Positions 5,550 to 8,723 of a DNA stretch of 8,723 nucleotides are shown piece by piece. This DNA is from Nitrospirota bacterium (GTDB lineage Bacteria; Nitrospirota; Nitrospiria; Nitrospirales; Nitrospiraceae), in the NCBI GenBank assembly GCA_004296865.1, contig SCVQ01000151.1, positions 1 through 8,723 of the forward strand. The letters run 5' to 3'. Under the pieces are notes generated by a model. The model saw only the letters and a list, made by a program, of their open reading frames with translations, searched no databases and was not told the origin of the DNA. The translations under genes were made by a program, and so were the position numbers. Within the stretch, counting starts at the first letter, position 1. Each line of letters starts with the position of its first letter.

Positions 5550-7232
5550 TCAACCGCGCTCCGCTTCCCCGATCATCTCCGCCGCCGTCTGCCGCACGGA
5601 CTTGGTGATCGCCACCCCGCCAAGCATGCGCGCGACCTCTGATTCTCGACCCGCCCGATCGAGTTGCTTGACGCTGGCGACCGTCCGTTTCTTGACCACC
5701 GCTTTCTCCACCACGAAGTGCGTGCCGGCCTGAGCGGCGATCTGAGGAAGGTGGGTGATGCAGAAGACCTGGTGGTAGTCCGCCAGCGCCCGCAACCGCC
5801 GTCCCATGACCGCCGCCACGGCACCGCCGATGCCCGCGTCCACCTCGTCAAAAATCAACACGGGCACGTGATCGGTCTCGGCCAGAACCGATTTCATCGC
5901 CAGCATCACGCGGGAGAGCTCCCCTCCGGACGCAACACGCGCCAGCGGCTGGAGCGGCTCGCCCTCATTGGCCGAGAACAGATACGCGACGCGATCGCAC
6001 CCGGTCGAGCCCAGCGCCCCATCGCCGACGTCGCGAGCCACGTCGATTTTGATCCGGGTCCGGTCCATGCGGAGAGCGGCCAGTTCCTCTTTGATCCGTC
6101 CTTCCAGCTTCGCAGCCGCCTTCGTCCGACCGTGAGACAGTTGCGTCGCCAGTGCGGACGCGAGGACGTGTTCCTGCAAAACTTGTTCGCGCAACCCGGC
6201 CACATAGGCCTCGGACTGGTCCATCGCCTCGATGTCCCGCTTGATCTCTTGTGCCCGCGCCAGGAGCGCCTCCACCGTGCCGCCATATTTCTTTTTCAGC
6301 CGTTGCAGGCGATCCAATCGCTCTTCGACCTGCGTCAACCGGTCCGGATCATGCTCCAGCCCCTGGCGGTAATCCCGCACCGACTGCGCCAGCTCCCGCA
6401 ATTGCACCGTCGCGCTGTCGCAGGGCGCTGTCCAGTCGGCCGCCGCCGGATCGATCGCCCCAAGCTCCTTGAGCTTATTCTGCACTGTCCCCAACATCCC
6501 CAGCACCGAGGCTTCAGCCACGTATAGTCCTTCATAGGCCTCATCGGCCAGTTGGCCGAGCCGCTCTGCATGGTTCAAGCGGAGGCGCTCCGCGAGCAGC
6601 GCCTCTTCCTCGCCGGGTTTGACGTCCGCCTCCTCGATCTCGCCGTGCTGGAACCGGAGAAACTCTTCGCGCGAGTCTCGCTCCGCCGCCACTCGGACAG
6701 CCTCGTCCAGTTCCCGCTGCCTGGCCTGCCACCGTTCATATCGCTCCGCATAAGCCCGCCGCAGCTCTTTGAGGTGGCCGAAGGCATCCAACGCATCCAA
6801 TTGGGCCTCTCCTGACAACAGCGATTGCTGCTCGTGCTGTCCATGAATGTCGATGAGGGTGCCGGCCAGGGTCTGGATCACGTGAAGCGGGGTGAGGCTC
6901 CCGTTCAGATACAGTCTGTTGCGGCCGCTGCGGGAAAGGACTCGACGAATGATAATCTCGGAGTCGTGCGGCCCCAGCACTCCGCTTTCACGGAGGCGGA
7001 CGGCCAGGGAACTCTCGGCAGGGAGCGAAAACGCCGCCTCCAGCACCGCCTCCTCGGCATCGGATCGGATCTGATCCGCGGAGGCTCGGCCTCCCACCAG
7101 CAAGGCGATGGCATCGACGAGAATGGACTTCCCGGCGCCGGTCTCGCCGGTCAGGACGTGGAGGCCGCCCCCGAACTCCAAGTTCAGGGAGTCGATGACG
7201 GCGAAATTGGAGATGCGCAGCTCGGTGAGCAT
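5550..7232 (-). CDS. recN: DNA repair ATPase RecN (SMC-like)
   Basis: Cytosolic SMC-family ATPase that acts early in recombinational repair of double-strand breaks. It is complete at 560 residues, close to the 553 of E. coli. MLTELRISNFAVID is the standard start. Walker A is GETGAGKS (29-36) and LIDIHGQHEQQSLL (126-139) is the RecN-specific Q-loop region. Residues about 150-390 form the coiled-coil arms, rich in Glu, Arg, Leu and Ala. The ABC signature is VASGGELSRVM (433-443), Walker B is VLIFDEVDAGIGG (458-470) with D462 and E463, and CITHLPQIAA (491-500) holds the switch His494. The C-terminal segment SEVARMLGG (531-539) is also typical. No key residue is missing. The ATG at 7232 has a weak Shine-Dalgarno and lies only 26 nt after thioredoxin, so it is probably transcribed from the thioredoxin promoter. 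No LexA-type operator is evident near it. Confidence 0.98.
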   Translation of the reverse strand: MLTELRISNFAVIDSLNLEFGGGLHVLTGETGAGKSILVDAIALLVGGRASADQIRSDAEEAVLEAAFSLPAESSLAVRLRESGVLGPHDSEIIIRRVLSRSGRNRLYLNGSLTPLHVIQTLAGTLIDIHGQHEQQSLLSGEAQLDALDAFGHLKELRRAYAERYERWQARQRELDEAVRVAAERDSREEFLRFQHGEIEEADVKPGEEEALLAERLRLNHAERLGQLADEAYEGLYVAEASVLGMLGTVQNKLKELGAIDPAAADWTAPCDSATVQLRELAQSVRDYRQGLEHDPDRLTQVEERLDRLQRLKKKYGGTVEALLARAQEIKRDIEAMDQSEAYVAGLREQVLQEHVLASALATQLSHGRTKAAAKLEGRIKEELAALRMDRTRIKIDVARDVGDGALGSTGCDRVAYLFSANEGEPLQPLARVASGGELSRVMLAMKSVLAETDHVPVLIFDEVDAGIGGAVAAVMGRRLRALADYHQVFCITHLPQIAAQAGTHFVVEKAVVKKRTVASVKQLDRAGRESEVARMLGGVAITKSVRQTAAEMIGEAERG

Positions 7233-7258
7233 ACGAGCCGGTCGCAGGCCGGCAACGC

Positions 7259-7606
7259 CTAGACGGTGGCGGAATGTTGCGCGAGCAGCGAGTCGATCGT
7301 TTCCTTGAACTGCCGTTTGGGCCTCGCTCCGATGAGCTTCTCGACCGGCTGGCCGTTCTTGAAAAAAATGATCGTCGGGATGCTCATCACCTGATATCGG
7401 CCTGCGATTTCGGGGTTCTCGTCGGTATTCAGCTTGTAGACGCGCAGCTTGCCGGCATATTCCGTCGCCACTTCATCGACGATCGGCGCCACCATCTGGC
7501 AGGGACCGCACCAGACGGCCCAGAAATCCACCATGACTAACTCGGGAGCCTTCATGACATTGGCATCCCAACTCGCCTCGTCCACTTTCAACGCTTGTCC
7601 TCCCAC
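7259..7606 (-). CDS. trxA: Thioredoxin
   Basis: Small cytosolic dithiol reductant for peroxiredoxins, reductases and other proteins. With the GTG start at 7606 it has 115 residues. The active site is WCGPC (32-36, C33 and C36), with buried Asp27 in VDFWA and cis-Pro77 in SIPTIIFFKNG. These three positions match E. coli thioredoxin numbering exactly, which is the main reason for this start. GGAGG lies 7 nt upstream of the GTG. A TTG at 7591 with GGGAGG 7 nt upstream is an alternative that removes five residues. The frame is also open to a GTG at 7741, but that would begin only about 5 nt after the predicted transcription start and add a 45-residue tail unlike thioredoxin. It precedes recN by 26 nt. 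A Bcp peroxiredoxin, a possible client, is also encoded in the window. Confidence 0.94.
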   Translation of the reverse strand: MGGQALKVDEASWDANVMKAPELVMVDFWAVWCGPCQMVAPIVDEVATEYAGKLRVYKLNTDENPEIAGRYQVMSIPTIIFFKNGQPVEKLIGARPKRQFKETIDSLLAQHSATV

Positions 7607-7626
7607 AGGATCGCCTCCATACCAAC

Positions 7627-7706
7627 CTTCGGTTGAACCGCCCCCTTCGATCAACTGGGGGCGGATAGTTTTTTTGCCTCCAGCAGGCTGAGATTCTTCG
7701 GTTGAA
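7627..7706. repeat. 11-bp direct repeat CTTCGGTTGAA, two copies
   Basis: Identical copies at 7627-7637 and 7696-7706, 69 bp apart, both in the thioredoxin leader. The copy nearer the gene forms the small CAACC-GAA-GGTTG hairpin in the minus-strand RNA; the other lacks the matching arm. They could be protein-binding sites or remnants of a duplication. Confidence 0.55.
7638..7675 (+). terminator. Intrinsic terminator-shaped hairpin facing the plus strand
   Basis: CCGCCCCC (7638-7645) and GGGGGCGG (7657-7664) form a perfect 8-bp GC stem with an 11-nt loop. ATAG and a T7 tract (7669-7675) follow. As plus-strand RNA this is a good rho-independent terminator, yet no plus-strand gene ends nearby. 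On the minus strand it is the stem of the thioredoxin leader, with the A-tract on its 5' side. Confidence 0.6.
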
Positions 7707-7752
7707 GCTCCTGAACGGAAAAGATCAGACCGTCCGCTCACAACGTTTGCGC

Positions 7753-7781
7753 ATCGTATACCACCCCCTCGAGACTGTCAA
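7753..7781 (-). promoter_or_regulatory. Sigma70-type promoter for thioredoxin-recN
   Basis: On the minus strand a perfect TTGACA (7781-7776) is followed after 17 nt by TACGAT (7758-7753). The predicted transcription start is near 7746. TATACG, two bases earlier, is an alternative -10 with a short 15-nt spacer. Confidence 0.6.
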
Positions 7782-7837
7782 CCGCGGCACTTCTCTTCTT
7801 TTCTTTCAATTCAGGAGCTGGAGCCCCCTCACAGCGC

Positions 7838-7860
7838 GCATCGGACGATGCCTATTTTTT
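7838..7860 (+). terminator. Second, weaker terminator-like hairpin on the plus strand
   Basis: GCATCG (7838-7843) and CGATGC (7846-7851) form a short palindromic stem; in practice this would be a 5-bp stem with a GGAC loop. CTA and T6 (7855-7860) follow. It lies between the TPR-like gene's end and the thioredoxin promoter. No plus-strand gene explains it. Confidence 0.3.
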
Positions 7861-7915
7861 ATGTATCTGATGTGCGCGACATACGAGCACGAGGGCCAGC
7901 CCTGCCACTCGCACG

Positions 7916-8473
7916 TTACCAGTCCCAGCCGTCCGGGACGCCGGTCCACCAACTGTCCGGCCTGGCCTTGCGCCAATCGGCCTGTTGCTTCCACAGCCGT
8001 TCCACCACCGCAGCGTCAAGCCGCGCCGCCATGGCCGCGCTCACATCGGCCTGTCGTTGCACGCCTCCCTGAATGATCTCTTTGGCGATCCTGGCCAGGA
8101 CTTCCGGGGGATCCACCAGATCCTGGGTCTCTCGGCTCGCTAAATTCAAATACAACTGTTCCACTGCCACCCACCGATCCGCCTTTGCGAGGGCCTCCAA
8201 ATACCCGTCGATCGCGTGGTACACATAGGTCAGGTAGACATAGCTTTCAGCAGAGGGCGCCTCATCGACCTCCTTCTGGCAGGCCTCCACCGCCCGCCGG
8301 TAATCCCCGGCGGCCAGGAACACCTTGGCCCGCTTGAGATGATCGCGAGAATGTTCCGAAGACGCCGAGGCCTGGCCAGCCGGCCAAAGCAGTAGGAGGC
8401 CGAGCAAGAACACCGCTGCCGATCCGACTACAGGCTCCGTCCCAGGACCGCACCTGCGAACGACTCTACCCAT
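7916..8473 (-). CDS. Exported TPR-like protein of unknown function
   Basis: A 185-residue protein with a likely cleavable Sec signal: basic start MGRVVRRCG, hydrophobic core AAVFLLGLLLLWPAG (19-33), and an A-x-A site (ASA, about 35-37) giving a mature start at SSEHS. It is therefore probably periplasmic. One clear TPR unit follows at about 44-75 (DHLKRAKVFLAAGDYRRAVE then AC and a basic/acidic helix end). The middle is helical and rich in Tyr/Leu (SYVYLTYVYHAIDGYLEALA). The C-terminus is unusually Trp-rich, with W161, W167, W175, W176, W183 and W185 as the final residue. No enzyme motif is visible. The ATG at 8473 has GGAGG 6 nt upstream. It starts 32 nt after the stop of the next gene upstream, so they are probably cotranscribed. 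No U-tract terminator follows. Confidence 0.8.
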   Translation of the reverse strand: MGRVVRRCGPGTEPVVGSAAVFLLGLLLLWPAGQASASSEHSRDHLKRAKVFLAAGDYRRAVEACQKEVDEAPSAESYVYLTYVYHAIDGYLEALAKADRWVAVEQLYLNLASRETQDLVDPPEVLARIAKEIIQGGVQRQADVSAAMAARLDAAVVERLWKQQADWRKARPDSWWTGVPDGWDW

Positions 8474-8505
8474 GGATCGCCTCCACGCCTGTCATGGCTC
8501 TCACA

Positions 8506-8723
8506 TCACGGCTTGACCACACCCGACGTGGGTTGCGTTGACGTCGAAGACGAGGACGTGCGTTTGGTGGGCGTGGTTGGCCACGGCAAGCCCTTTTCAT
8601 CTTTCAACAGCGGGCTCAAAATGGTCTTCATCAATGCCGTGCCGTCGGCCTCGGTGGCCCCGATGCCGGTCAGGCTGACCATGAAATTGATCTGGGTGCG
8701 GTAGTCCGGGAACTGAATGTAGT
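8506..8723 (-). CDS. C-terminal part of an unrecognised protein, cut by window edge
   Basis: The last 71 codons and the TGA stop of a minus-strand gene; the start lies beyond base 8723. The visible part reads YIQFPDYRTQINFMVSLTGI at its beginning, then an Ala/Leu-rich segment GATEADGTALMKTILSPLL. It ends in a low-complexity Ser/Thr/Pro/Lys tail (PTTPTKRTSSSSTSTQPT) and SGVVKP. I do not recognise the family. Codon use resembles the neighbours and there is no stop in frame across the 215 bases. The short 32-nt gap to the TPR-like gene suggests one operon. The tail looks like a disordered linker, as is common at the ends of exported proteins, but that is only an inference. Confidence 0.7.
   Translation of the reverse strand, partial: YIQFPDYRTQINFMVSLTGIGATEADGTALMKTILSPLLKDEKGLPWPTTPTKRTSSSSTSTQPTSGVVKP

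Larger units (their letters stand above)
7607..7746 (-). promoter_or_regulatory. Structured 5' leader of the thioredoxin-recN transcript
   Basis: About 140 nt lie between the predicted transcription start and the thioredoxin start. On the minus strand it contains, in order, an 11-bp motif (TTCAACCGAAG), an A7 tract, a strong GC hairpin (CCGCCCCC / GGGGGCGG), a second copy of the motif that folds as CAACC-GAA-GGTTG, and the ribosome binding site. No match to a riboswitch family I know is seen. Regulatory function is inferred from the structure only. Confidence 0.45.

Noticed and set aside
5664..6527. Open frame of 287 codons on the plus strand inside recN
   Set aside because: It is antisense to a complete, well-conserved recN, is rich in Arg/His/Pro/Gln as expected of a shadow frame, and has no domain.
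7607..7741. Extended N-terminus of thioredoxin from the GTG at 7741
   Set aside because: The start would lie about 5 nt from the predicted transcription start, and the extra 45 residues do not resemble thioredoxin. A start at 7606 reproduces E. coli numbering.
7838..7915. Possible minus-strand intrinsic terminator after the TPR-like gene
   Set aside because: Several short stems can be drawn in the minus-strand RNA, but none is followed by a T-tract; the only T-tract here is on the plus strand.
7702..8076. Plus-strand open frame of 124 codons across the thioredoxin promoter and the TPR-like gene end
   Set aside because: It crosses a promoter and two terminator-like hairpins and overlaps a supported gene in antisense; the protein is low-complexity with no family resemblance.
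1..8723. Defence, CRISPR, prophage or insertion element content
   Set aside because: No repeat-spacer array, transposase, integrase, terminal inverted repeats, tRNA attachment site or known defence motif is seen; composition looks uniform throughout.

Overview
This is a GC-rich, gene-dense stretch of a Gram-negative bacterial chromosome. The gene mix is a class III aminotransferase, a Bcp peroxiredoxin, paired DUF507 proteins, a TPR lipoprotein, a YprB-type exonuclease, a PP2C phosphatase, and thioredoxin with recN. Together with the composition this fits a Nitrospira-like member of the Nitrospirota. That assignment rests on memory of the families, not on a search. I see no transposase, integrase, CRISPR array, tRNA or rRNA, and the window reads as housekeeping chromosome rather than a mobile island.

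Layout, left to right. (1) Minus-strand cluster 1-1816: bcp peroxiredoxin, then a small TM2-like membrane protein, then a class III PLP aminotransferase that runs off the left edge. (2) Gene-free spacer 1817-2091. (3) Minus-strand operon 2092-3656: cyclophilin-like protein, two tandem DUF507 paralogues, and a TPR lipoprotein. (4) Divergent intergenic region 3657-3810 with overlapping promoter-like sequences facing both ways. (5) Plus-strand pair 3811-5455: a DEDDy exonuclease of the YprB type overlapping a PP2C Ser/Thr phosphatase by 23 nt. (6) Convergent junction 5456-5549. (7) Minus-strand thioredoxin-recN pair 5550-7606, preceded by a structured leader of about 140 nt and a good sigma70-type promoter. 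(8) Minus-strand pair 7916-8723: a protein of unknown function that runs off the right edge, followed by an exported TPR-like protein.

Two thiol-redox proteins (Bcp and thioredoxin) and two DNA-metabolism proteins (YprB-like and RecN) are present. Thioredoxin could be the reductant for Bcp, but they are in separate transcription units. No obvious new defence or mobile system is present. The items most worth a second look are the thioredoxin leader (nested starts, strong hairpin, and a terminator-shaped structure pointing the wrong way), the overlapping divergent promoters at 3730-3767, the exonuclease/phosphatase overlap, and the tandem DUF507 operon of unknown function.
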